Shown: piece after piece, positions 23,491 to 33,909 of the stretch
Layout of the letters: each line of letters begins with the position of its first letter
Position numbering within the stretch: position 1 is the stretch's first letter
From: Aselliscus stoliczkanus
Taxonomy: Eukaryota > Chordata > Mammalia > Chiroptera > Hipposideridae
Direction: 5' to 3'
DNA: 64,000 bases
Assembly: GCA_033961575.1 (NCBI GenBank)
Contig: CM066727.1
Coordinates: 152,443,434 to 152,507,433 of the forward strand
Notes under the pieces: model-generated
What the model saw: only the letters and a program-made list of their open reading frames with translations
Databases searched by the model: none
Told to the model about the DNA's origin: nothing
Position numbers and translations under genes: made by a program

Positions 23491-23894
23491 TGGTCCTGTC
23501 ACGTGACGGGGGCGCGGCCATCAAGCCCCGCCCCTCTCCGCCTTCTGGCGGAACTCCGGACTCCTCTGCTTGTGGACTACTAGAGTGGGGCAAGGTTTGC
23601 TGTTCTCGGTCCGGCCGCGTCCGCTGCCGTGCCGTGGCACCCACTTTTGTGACTCGAGATACCTGCGGGGCCACTCCGAAATTAAGGCCCATTTTCTCTC
23701 TCTTCCTCCGTGCCTTGGGTTAGAGAGCGCGGCTGTGCCCAGGAAGATGCCCACAGTCACGCAGAGTCTTGGGGCTGGAGCTCCCCAGGGAATACCGCTG
23801 TCTTAAGCTGAGACGGGCTCTTCTTTCTCCTCTCCCCCACTGTAGTGGCCTCCAGGCCAGAAGTCAGTAAGGCCCGGACACCTGAGGGAGGCAG

Positions 23895-24180
23895 TGTGGT
23901 GTAAAGGACTTGGACTCCGGCTGCAGACAGACTAAGGCTCAAATCCCAACCCTGTCACTTACCAGCTGTCTGGCCTCAGGCAAGCCACAAAACTATTCAG
24001 TGTCCCAATTTCTTCGTCTGAAGTCATAGGAGAGCAGTGCCCAAATAAAAAGGCTGAAGTTCAGCGGTAGCATAGGGTTAAGAACTGAAGTCCTTGAGCT
24101 GAACGCCCACTTTCTGCCACCTACCAGCTGTGTTACCTTGGAAAAGTTTAACTTCTCTCCAACTTTAAAATGATCGCTTC
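23895..24180 (+). repeat. Two adjacent MIR relics
   Basis: GCAGTGTGGTGTAAAGGACT and CACTTACCAGCTGTCTGGCC are one copy; CACCTACCAGCTGTGTTACC near 24117 starts the core of a second. Confidence 0.65.
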
Positions 24181-24223
24181 AAAACCCTCCAATGTCTTCC
24201 CATCTCACTAAGGATAGAAGCCA

Positions 24224-24342
24224 ATTTTTTTTTCTTTTTTCTTTTTTGAAGGCAGTGTCACTGGCCCTCATATGTGGGACCAGAACCAGGGCCGCTGGCT
24301 TCCAAAGCCAGCGCTTAACCACCACGCCACTCGGCCAGCCCC
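24224..24342 (-). repeat. Short tRNA-derived SINE
   Basis: On the minus strand: GGGGGCTGGCCGAGTGGCGT to CACTGCCTTC and an A-rich tail. It lies inside an L2 fragment. Confidence 0.9.
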
Positions 24343-25080
24343 CAAAAATCTTTTTAATGGCTAACAAACCCCTCTGTCCTCTGTTCTCCGCTACTTCTCT
24401 GACCTCATCTCCTACGATTCCTCCTCCTTCTTCTACTCCGTCTATATTGGCCACTACTAGGGCCTTTGCACACTGTGCCCTCTAAAATTCTGGTTCTTCC
24501 AGATATCCACATGGTTGGTTCCCCTCCTCAGCACCTCTAGTTCTCTGTTCAAATGTCACCTCATCAGAGAGGCCTTCCTTGGCCATCCTGTTTAAAATAG
24601 CAACAACACTACCTCTTCCACAGTAATTGACCTGCTTTCCTTCCAATTCTCTATTCTCCTTTGCTGCATTTTCTCCATAGCATTTAACACCATGTGGCAT
24701 ACAATATATTTTACTTGTTTATTTGTTTTTTTTATTTTTTGTTTTTTCATTTTTATTTTTTAGCTGAGCCATCCTGCCACCTGTTGGCAGCTTAGTGGCA
24801 GCTCAGCTCGGGCTGGCATCGAACTGCTGTTGCTCAGAGCTCAGCTCTCACCGCCCTCTTTTTTTTTTTTTTTTTTTTTAGGAACCAGGGCCGCTGGCAT
24901 CCCAAGCCAGCTCTTAACCACCGCGCCACTCGGCCGGCCCTCCGCTCGCACTCTTGAGCAAGCTCTTAACCAACTGAGCCACTCAGCCAGCCCTCCTTGT
25001 TTATTTGTTTATTATCTCTTCTCTCTATCGATTTTGATATTTTGTTAACTTGCATTTCTAGTATTTAAACAGTTACTGGT
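24343..25080 (+). repeat. L2 LINE fragment interrupted by SINEs
   Basis: TCAAATGTCACCTCATCAGA then GAGGCCTTCCTTGGCCATCC and CATAGCATTTAACACCATGT are L2 3' blocks. The SINE pair at 24.73-24.99 kb interrupts it. Confidence 0.7.
24728..24993 (-). repeat. Simple tRNA-derived SINE split by a short SINE
   Basis: The outer element has head GGGCTGGCTGAGTGGCTCAG at the right and GATGGCTCAGCTAAAAAA at the left, flanked by CTTGTTTATTTGTT. A short-class SINE (24856-24940) interrupts its GCTCGCACTC block. Confidence 0.9.
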
Positions 25081-25098
25081 GCATTAAAAAAATCAATA

Positions 25099-25242
25099 GG
25101 GCCAGCCGAATGGTGCAGTGGTTAAGCACTGGCTTGGGAAGCCAGCGGCCCCGGTTCAGGTCCCACATATGAGGGCCAGTGACAGCCCTCAAAAAATAAA
25201 TAAATAAATAAATAAAAAAGGTTTCTCTCTTTATAAAAAAAA
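25099..25242 (+). repeat. Short tRNA-derived SINE with (AAAT)n tail
   Basis: GGGCCAGCCGAATGGTGCAG to CAGCCCTC, then (AAAT)5 and a further A-tract. The duplication AAAAAATCAATA flanks it. Confidence 0.9.
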
Positions 25243-25334
25243 AAATCAATAAATATTTGAGGAATAAATTAATGAGTAAATTAATCCATGTAAATTACCC
25301 TAAAAAGTGATGACCCATTTTAGCTGTTAACACT

Positions 25335-25535
25335 TATCAAACAGTTATTATATGCCTGAGTTCTATTTTTAAAAATCCTAGGCCAACTGCAATAGGTGAA
25401 TTATCTTATTTAACTGTCACAACAACCCATAAGAAAGGTACTATTATTATCCCCCAGAATTGAGAAGGTTAAGTAACATGTTCAGAGTCACATGGTAAGA
25501 GATAGAGTCAGAATTGGGACCCAGATCTTTCCAAT
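25335..25535 (+). repeat. MIR SINE relic
   Basis: TTAACTGTCACAACAACCCA, GGTACTATTATTATCCCC and GTTAAGTAACATGTTCAGAG match MIR. Confidence 0.75.
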
Positions 25536-25635
25536 TCCATACTCATATGGTTTCTGAAAATAATAAATGACTTCACCTAGCTGCACAAGTAATTAGTAAA
25601 TATTAGTTTTCTTTATATTAAAATTTGGGGGGAGG

Positions 25636-25746
25636 GCGGCCGAGTGGCGCGGTGGTTAAGCGCTGGCTTGGGAAGCCAGTGGCCCTGGTTCAGGTCCCAC
25701 TTATGAGGGCCAGTGACACTGCCCTCAAAAAAAAAAAAGAAAAAAA
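25636..25746 (+). repeat. Short tRNA-derived SINE
   Basis: GGCGGCCGAGTGGCGCGGTG to CACTGCCCTC plus an A-tail, flanked by AAAATTTGG on both sides. Confidence 0.9.
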
Positions 25747-26499
25747 TTTGGTGGGGAGAGGGTAGGAGTTTCTGGGATTACATCTAGCAAAATACTTTCT
25801 TATGATAAGGGAAACAGCTGAGATTTTTATTCAAGCTCCCAAGTGCCTTCATCCCTAACTTGCAAACTTCTAGAGAGTAGAAAGGGGCAGTGGTTCCCAT
25901 GCACTCATCTAGAAACACTAAGATTCATGATTTCCCAAAGGTCATTCTTTCAGTGAGTGAGGGCATTGCTCACCCAAATGCCCTCCATCCCAGTCCTGGA
26001 CTAAAGCCCCTTGAACTCGTGACACCCAGTCTCTCAGTTCTTGGTGGTTTTTCCTTTGGGTGTGGAGGTCATCCTGAATGAAAGCAGGGAGTGGGACAAA
26101 ATGGCCTTACATTCCTTGCCTTCTGTTTTCAGGACTGAGGCCAGTTTTCTCTCATTATTGAATTGCATTTTGTTCAGAAGCACCTGACAGAGAGAGACTT
26201 AAAGGAAGGTTACATTATTTTGGATTATTTTTGTTTATTTTAGGACCTCTTCAAAATACATTTTCTCTTTAAGGTCCCACTGGTCCTTCAGAGCTGTAAG
26301 GCACAGCTGGGAAAGTTCCTCAATGTAGGGAATGTGCCAGCAGAGGACAGCCTGTGAGTGCAATCCATCTCTGGGACATGCTTCTAGTAGAGGACAAGGA
26401 GGGCTGGGGTCTGTGTGTGTGGAGTAACACAGAGGAATTCTTGGCTTTCAGGGCAGGTGGGGAAGATGCTCTGGGAGTTACTAGGAACAATGCTTACCA

Positions 26500-27300
26500 A
26501 AGGAGCATTATTTAAAACTTTTATTATGAAAATGTTCAAACATACATACAAAGGTAGAGAGCATAGTTCTGTGAGCCTCCAGATACTTAATTCAGCAATA
26601 CTGATTTTGTCACTTTGTTCCCTATACTCCTTTCCTTCTGTCCTTTTTTATTTGCCAAAATATTTAAAATTAAACATGTCACTTCACTCCATAATTCAGT
26701 ATGCATCTTTAAAAAACAAGGACCTTTTTCTTACATAACCCCAAAGTCATTTTTATGTCTAACAAAATCAACACTGATTCCTTGGTATCATAAATACCCA
26801 CTCCATCATTAACTGTCCCCAACTGTCTGAAAATGTATTTTTACACTTGGGTTGTATAAATCAGGAACCAAACAAGGTCCTCATGTTCCACGTAGTGGTA
26901 GTCTTTTTATATCCCCTCTCACCTTTCCACCCCCCTCCCGCCCCCAGCCATTGACTGGTTAAAGAAATTTGGTCAGATTTCCTTTAGAATGTCCCACATT
27001 CTTGCTGTGTCTTCTTACTTCTTTATTGTGTCACTTAATTTGTTCTTCCATCTCCCAATATTTCCTTTTAAATGGAGTTTAGCTTCAGTGTTATTGTTTG
27101 GCAAGGGTCCTTCATACATGGAGCTGAGCCCTTCAGACTGCAATACATCAAGAGGTACATGGTGTGTGGTGTATCCCTTTTAGCGATGCTAAGATTCATC
27201 AGAGGGTCAGGTAGTGACAGTTTGATTCCTCCATTATAAAGTTCTCCATCAACCATCATCCTTGGTTTCATCCACTGAAGATACTTTGATCAGTTATTTC
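26500..27300 (+). repeat. Ancient LINE-like fragment
   Basis: TTTATTATGAAAATGTTCAA ACATAC, ATACTTAATTCAGCAAT and TTACATAACCCCAAAGTCAT resemble a widespread old mammalian L1-type 3' region. The family name is uncertain. Confidence 0.5.
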
Positions 27301-27713
27301 ATTAAAGGTTGCAAAATGGTGATTTTTCTGATTCCATCTTCTTTCTACATTAGCTTGAATTCTTCTGTAAATAAGAAGTTTTCCCCACCACTTACAGCTA
27401 TTTGGCTACCCTGAAATACAGTTTACATAGGATAAGCAGCATAAATGCTTAATTTTTTTCCCTAATTGCTAATTTTTAGAATAAGAAGTTGGGAGAAGCA
27501 TCATTTTTCAAAATGTTTGGGCTTGGAGATGAGTAGGGATGGATGGCCTGGAAAGTGGGTGAGTAAAGGAGGCACTATTCTGGTAGCTTTGTCCATCCCT
27601 TGTTCACTCCAAGGCATGGGGCATGGGGGAGACAGACAGACACTAGAGGACTTGGTGTCCTTGGACAGCCATGAGATGGACATGAGACAGGCCTAGTGTG
27701 CAGGCAGCTGCAG

Positions 27714-27714
<1 letters not shown>

Positions 27715-27747
<33 letters not shown>
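27715..27747. repeat. (GA)n microsatellite
   Basis: About 16 uninterrupted GA units begin a purine-rich stretch that continues to about 28.25 kb. Confidence 0.9.
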
Positions 27748-27751
<4 letters not shown>

Positions 27752-29179
27752 GCTAGATGGAAGCCAGGAAGAGAGATAAACAGAAAGGGAACAGGAATGA
27801 GAGATCATGAATGAAATGTACCCAGAAGCAGAATAGGGCAGAAAAGCCTAGATATGAGATGGATTGAAAGACCAAGGAAGAAAATAGACATGAAGACACA
27901 AATTGAGACAGGGAAGGAGGAAGAAAAGGATATATATGTTTAGTAGATTTTAAATTAAAAGGGGAAATAGAGGAAGGGAGAATTGGAGGGATAGAGAGTG
28001 GGGAAAACAGATGTGAAGACACAACTTAGGTGAAGGCAGAAAGCCCCAGTGACAGAGAAAGAAGGAAACAGAAATGAAGAGAGTGACGAAGAAAGATGAA
28101 GGAAAGATAAACTGAAAGATAAACAGATAAAAAGGAAAGAACATGAGGACCTATTATAATAAAAGATAAAAGAAAAAAAAAAGAAAGAGCCAAGGGTCCC
28201 ACAGAAGAAGGCTAAGAAAGAGAAGACTGAAAAAGACGAGTGTCAGAGAACTTCAGAAATGTGGAGGGGGGCTCAGGGGCTCTCAGCTTAGGATCCAGTC
28301 CTGAGCTAATACCGGGTGTCTCATTTCCAGCTTCCTCTTGGTGGCTTCTCCAAACCCCCAGTCCCACCCCCAGGGGCAGGGGATGTATGACTAGCTATGT
28401 GTGGATGGGACCATTGGGAACCTGAGTCAGGGTTCCCAGTTTCCTTCACCCCCATGCCAGATGAGCACAGATGTCACAGATGGGATTAATCCTGGAAGAT
28501 TGAGGTCATGAGGCTGAGCGAGCACTCAGAGGTTTGAAAGACAAGACATCCAGGCACAAAGCACCAGGTTCCTAGAAGCAAAAGACTGTGTTAGATGTCA
28601 TGACATCCAAGGGGAGGGAGGAGCCAGAAGTCCTCTTCTCAGCCTCCTTTTCTGGCCCAATAGTCACTGACCATCTTTGCCTGACTCAAGATGAAAGGTA
28701 AGGGGTTCCAGAGACTCTTGGGTTAGGAATATGGGCAGAGGTCCAAGGAGCAAGAAATGGCCCCTGGACAGAGGATTCCCCTACCACCTCTAGAGGCAGA
28801 ATCTATCATATTTATGTGAATTGTGGAGGAGTTGAGCCAAGAAGGGTGTCCAGGGGAGGCTGACTAGAGGGGGAAAATGGCCAATTTGCTCACCTTCCAG
28901 GGATATGGAGGAGGCCCTCAGAAGAAGTTTCCATTCCATAAGTTACAGAAGAGGAGGTTCTGGAACCAGCAGAAACATACCCAGAAACTAACTTCAAAGC
29001 AGACACCGGCTCTCACCCCCAGGACTGCAGGCCGGGGCAGGGGCTCTGAGCAGTCTGCTGCCCTTACCTGCCTGGGTGAGGGGTCCAGGTTAACCCTCTT
29101 ACTCCACCCAGAGCTTCTGCCTCTTGCCTGAGGAAGCAGCTACAGAAGTCCTCTGGAACAGACGATCTCTGCTGCCCAC

Positions 29180-29695
29180 CTAGAATATCAGACAGCGTCC
29201 CTGAGAGGTGCGTTGTCCCCTGAAAAAGCAGCTGCAACGGCCCGTGGAGGCTGGAGGTCCCCAGGCAGGCCCTCGGCCACAGCTGCAGCTGTCACTGTAG
29301 CCCAAGCAGGGGCTCCCACAGGCAGCTTGGCCCTTGGAGCAAGGATAAATGGGGCAAGGAGAGGGGTGACAGCAGGTCAAATGTGGACCAGAGCATGGGA
29401 CACAGGAGCTGTGGGGACAAATCAAGGGAAGACAGGCAGGACAGGGAGGGCAGGAACAGGTGCAGGGTGGGCCAGCAAAGCCGGGACAGGAGGGGCAGGT
29501 AGCCGAGTAAGAGGGATACGCAGTGGAGGAGCAAGTGGGAGGGGGACAGCCAGGGCAGGGGCAAGCACAGGCAGAGGGGGAACAGGACAGACAAGGAGAG
29601 GCAGCTGGTGGGCCGTGCCCAGAGGGTGCAGGAGGCTGTTGGTGGGTGGCCTTCTTGTTCCGAGGCCCCAAACGTAGGCCCAGAGAGAAGTCCAT
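29180..29695 (-). CDS. Hypothetical cysteine/proline-rich ORF, 171 residues
   Basis: I do not recognise this ORF. It starts MDFSLGLRLGPRNKKATHQQ, a basic non-repetitive head of about 34 residues. About 137 residues follow with 28 cysteines, often as CxC or CxxC (ACPCPGC, CTCSCPPCPAC, HLTCCHP). Its ATG lies four bases after a convincing acceptor: a long pyrimidine tract ending CTACTGCAG at 29700. A good donor (CCAGGCAG/GTAAGG) lies downstream near 29.07 kb. Against it, the opposite strand is also open over most of the span and the DNA is a purine-biased, semi-repetitive GGCAGG-type tract. No human gene is known to me here. It is a possible novel gene or a composition artefact. Confidence 0.25.
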   Translation of the reverse strand: MDFSLGLRLGPRNKKATHQQPPAPSGHGPPAASPCLSCSPSACACPCPGCPPPTCSSTAYPSYSATCPSCPGFAGPPCTCSCPPCPACLPLICPHSSCVPCSGPHLTCCHPSPCPIYPCSKGQAACGSPCLGYSDSCSCGRGPAWGPPASTGRCSCFFRGQRTSQGRCLIF

Positions 29696-30169
29696 TAAGC
29701 TGCAGTAGCAGGCAGGCTGGGGGTGGGGTGAAGGGGAGGGCAGGGGTGGAGTAGGAGGGGCAGGATTAAACCTAAGACACTGATGAATCTTGCTGAGCCT
29801 TTAGGGAGCTCAGTCCTCCCCATCTAGCCCTCCTCTTCCAGGCCTGCCTGGCAATGCTCTTGCAGCCACCCTCCTCTCCACTGAAAACACTCCAGCTGCA
29901 CCAGACCAGAACACGTTCTTCAAATATGACGTGCACTTTCATGCCTTCAGTCCTTTGTTCACACTGTTCCTTCTCTTTGGAGTGCCTTTTTCCTTTTCTC
30001 TACCTGGCGAGGTCTATAGTCTCTGAAGTCTTACCTTTTATTGAATCAAAAAGTATTTCTTGAGCTTCAGGCACCTGATACCTGCCTAGTTAAGGACCCC
30101 AGCCCATCACTCTCCAGCCCTGTTTTCCAGAATGGTTGCTTTCTCCCCATCTGGGACTTAGGGAAGCAG

Positions 30170-30170
<1 letters not shown>

Positions 30171-30230
<60 letters not shown>
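30171..30230. repeat. (CAG)n trinucleotide repeat, about 20 units
   Basis: A pure CAG/CTG run bordered by single AAG/CAGAAG interruptions on both sides. It is not in a recognised exon. Confidence 0.95.
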
Positions 30231-30234
<4 letters not shown>

Positions 30235-31019
30235 GCACTCTGAGACTGAGCCAGGGAGATTGGTGGGAGCTGGCAGCTGAGGGAAGATGCCTGGGTTCTG
30301 AGTATTTCCAGACAGGGCAAGTTCCAGGTGTGGGTGTGGGGATGCCCAGCTGTCTTTGAGAGACTGACAACCAGCCTGGACAAGACGGCAAAGTTTCCTG
30401 TCTTATGGAGCTCAGATAAAAGTGAGGAGTGGCGTGGGATGGAGGCCAAAGCGAAACACGTAAGCAAACAAATACATTAGCTTATTTCAGAACATGCAAA
30501 TGGCAATGAGAAAAACAGGGCAATGGGATAAAAAGTGACTTAGAGAGGTGGATCCATCAAAGCCCCAAAAAAGTCAAGTATGACAGCTATTAAGGGTTTT
30601 GGCGGAAGATAGTCTGTCAAGCCCTGGCAAACCAGGGGAGAGCTGCTGGAGGCTGAATGGAACCCAGGTGACTAGGCTATGGAGAAAAATAAAGCTGAGA
30701 AAGGGATAAGGAGTGATGGAGGTTGAAATCTAAAATTTGGTTATCAGGGAAAGTGCCACTGAGAAGTAACCTTTTGGCAAAGACCTGAAGAAAGTGAGGG
30801 CATGAGTCATGTAGATATCTAGTAGAAGAACATTCCAGAGAGGGGAAACAGCAAGTGCAAAGAGCAAAGAGGAATCATAATGGCAGAGGTAGAGAGCAAG
30901 GCAGAGGTCTTGGGAGCCACAGGAGGGACTTGGATCTTATTCCAAGAAAAAGGGAAAACCACTGAGGGTTTTAGGCAAGAAAATGTATGGTTCTTCTTGG
31001 TTCTATGCCTGCCCCTGGT

Positions 31020-31625
31020 TAGAATGTTCTGCTTCTTGTGTAATTGGCACAACCATTTTGGAAAACACTGTGGCCTTATCTGATAAAATTGAGATTGCCT
31101 GCACATACATTTTGACTTAGTTTTATAGGCTAGCAAATCTCTTGCATGTGTGTACTGGGAAACCTGTATAAGAATGTTCTTAGCAACATTATTAGAGCCC
31201 AAACTGAAAACAACTCAAACATCCACCAACAGTCGAGTAAAAAAATAAATTGTGGTATATTCATGTAACTGAATATTATGCAACAATGAAAAAGACAGTT
31301 ATATGCAACAGCATGGATATATCTCACAATCAAAATAAACAAGACACAAAGGAGTAATTAATGCAGTATCATTTCATTTCTATAACCTCAAAAACAGGCA
31401 ATGTTAAGCAATATTGTTTAGGGATGCATACCTAGGTGCTAAAACTATAAAGAAAAATCAGGAAATAATAACCATAAAAGTCAGGATGGTGGTTACTTCT
31501 TAGGGGAGGGAAGAAATTATGAAAGAAACACATAGAAGCTGCTGGGATGTAAGAAATACTTTTTCTTGACCTCGGAAGGCTAATTAGGTATTTATTTTAT
31601 TCCAATTTATTCTGTACACTGTTCA
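31020..31625 (+). repeat. L1 LINE 3' fragment
   Basis: CAACCATTTTGGAAAACACT, AAACAACTCAAACATCCACC and AATTGTGGTATATTCATGTA are the conserved ORF2-to-3' UTR passage of old L1 elements. Confidence 0.8.
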
Positions 31626-31729
31626 TAATATATTTATATACTCTTTCAGAAAGAGAAAGGAAAAGTACCACTTCTTTTCTGCTCCATGCTGCCTCATTTA
31701 AATCATTATGTTGAAGTTAGATATTCCTA

Positions 31730-31850
31730 TTTCATACAACTATCTTTCCTATCAGACCTCGAGGACAGAAACCTTCCCTGTATTTCTGGCACCTGTCATT
31801 GTCTGGCATATAGCAGATGCTCAATAAGTATTTGCTGAATTGGAGTGAAT
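31730..31850 (+). repeat. L2 LINE 3' end
   Basis: CTGGCATATAGCAGATGCTC then AATAAGTATTTGCTGAATTG match the L2 terminus. Confidence 0.7.
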
Positions 31851-31914
31851 AGAATTCCCCCAAGTCTCTCATCTCACAGAGAGGTGGGCAGCTACAGAAG
31901 AGGAGGAAGCCTGC

Positions 31915-32095
31915 TGTGAAGAGAACTCAGGATCGCCAACACCTGGGTTCCCTTCTTAGCTCTGCCACTTCCTAACTGTGTTATATTGAGCAAGTTGCTT
32001 AACCTCTCTTGTGAAATAGGGATGATAACTGCTACTTCTCTGGATTGTTGTGTGGATCAAGTGAGTAATATACATGCCTAGCACAATGCCTGGAA
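31915..32095 (+). repeat. MIR SINE relic
   Basis: TCTGCCACTTCCTAACTGTG, GAGCAAGTTGCTTAACCTCT and AATAGGGATGATAACTGCTA are MIR core blocks. Confidence 0.75.
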
Positions 32096-33189
32096 TATTT
32101 ATATACTCAGCAAAGTATAGCTTCCCAACTCCTTCACCCCAGCCCCACATCTCTTCAAAGGAAACCACTAGCAGGGGCAATCAGACATCAAAGATGATCC
32201 CAGAGTGTGGGCCCACATCTTCAGGGCCCCTTGGGGCTAACTAAGGCTGAGATGTAGTCTGGTCAAGAGCTGGCAGACTGAAAGATTCGATTGGAGCTGA
32301 ACAGATCCAGGCAGTTGGAAGTTGGCAAGGGAGCTAAGACACCAGGGTCTGGGAGTTTCCATCCAGGGGAAGTCCCAGGTGTGGGTGCACGAGTGCCAGA
32401 GTGGCCCCACCCAATACCCTGACCCCAGGGGATGTGGGCACAGGGAGGAAAGTGGGTCAGAGCAAGGCTGGAACTTAACCCCATTGGTCCCATGCCCTCT
32501 TTGCCAGCTCCGGAGGAGGTGTAGCCACAAAGAAGTCTGCTCCGTCCTCCAAAGGGTCCTCAATTCCTTTTCTTCAGAAAGGAAGAATCTTGAAACCTTG
32601 GGACCTGGACAGGAAGAACTGGAATCCCCCCCACCAGTGGACAGAGGAGAGATAACCCCCTAAACCCTGAATGGAGGTTCTGTACAAAACAGACTGCTGC
32701 ACCCACCCACGTGGTGACTAGCAGACACCTGGAGCACTCACCTCACATACACTCTAGGCAACTGTGGAGGCAGACAGACATGATCTAGTTCCAGGCATAG
32801 GACAGGTCAGGGCTGGATCTTAGAGGGGTGGGGTGCATGGTAGAATAGCTCAGAGGAGCCTCTGGTGAGACTCCAACTGGGCAAATGCAAGCACCCCTCA
32901 CCCTGAGGGCTTTGCCAAAAACATGGGGCCCTGTTTTCTGTGTGTAATCTCAGGCCTAAACCTATGGATTCCTCTTCCCTATATGTGCTTCTGTTTCCTT
33001 TTCTGGAGGAACAGATGAAGAAGAGGGTGGAATCATTTCAGGGCAAGGTTACCAGGTGTTGCAGGGTCCTGCTTTGGTCATCAGGAGGTGCTTACCATCC
33101 TTCCTTGGTAGCATATCCAAAGATGGTGGGGAGCAGGAATAGAGGGTCCCTCTTCTTTCTGGGGGAGCAGGGTGGCAGGGAGCCAGGAC

Positions 33190-33493
33190 CTTGATTTCAG
33201 GGCCTTTACACATACTCTTCTGCTGCCCTCCCTTCTCTCCACTCTCCACTCTCACTCTTTCCCAGGAGTCTTTCTTGATCTCTTTGGCTGGGGGAAAATC
33301 CTGCTACTACCCATTCTCATTGTACCTTATGCTTTTCCACACTGGTTATCACTTGCAGTTTTGTGGATTATTGGTTAACATTTGACTCCTCCTCCAGACT
33401 CCAGGCCTGCAAGGACAGGAACCATACCTGGGTATTCCCCAGGCTGAGCATAGTGCTTGGCATACAGTGGATGCTCAATAAAGATTTGTTGAA
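33190..33493 (+). repeat. L2 LINE 3' end
   Basis: CTGCAAGGACAGGAACCATA, GCATAGTGCTTGGCATACAG and GATGCTCAATAAAGATTTGT match L2. The terminal AAGATTTGTTGAA became the target site of the next SINE. Confidence 0.75.
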
Positions 33494-33909
33494 GGCCGGC
33501 CAAGTGGCGCATTGGTTAAGAGCTGGTTTTGGGATGCCAGCGGCCCCGGTTCGGATCCCACATATGAGGGCCAGTGACACTGTCCTCTACAACTAACAGC
33601 AGCTCCACCTGGAGCTGGGCTGCGAGCCCTGGTGATGGTGTGGGCTGCAGCCCCTGCTGCAGTGGGCTGCCATAGGCTACAGTGAGTGGCCGGCAGCCAG
33701 CCAGCCAGCGTGAGCTGCCAGTAACCATGGTGAGCGACCATCCATAGGCCAGCGACTGATCTGCCTCATCAGGGAAGAGAGCAATGACAATACCAACATG
33801 GGCCAGTGAAGCAACGTCCTCCACAACTAGACTGAAGAACAAAGGACAGCAATTTGTCTGTTCCCCTCCCCCAATTCCCCAATAAAATCTTTAAAAAAAA
33901 TAAATAAAT
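33494..33909 (+). repeat. Long tRNA-derived SINE
   Basis: GGCCGGCCAAGTGGCGCATT to CCCAATAAAATCTTTAAA. The duplication AaGATTTGTTGAA/AtGATTTGTTGAA flanks it inside the L2 terminus. Confidence 0.92.

Noticed and set aside
28877..29131. Plus-strand ORF of 84 codons (MANLLTFQGYGGGPQKKFP...) with a nearby ATGAAAG/GTAAGG
   Set aside because: Splicing ATGAAAG to the CCTTCCAG acceptor leads to an early stop, and no further exon continues the frame. No recognised homologue.
30041..30280. ORF with a polyglutamine run
   Set aside because: Simply the (CAG)n repeat read in one frame; the alternative frames give polyalanine and polyleucine.
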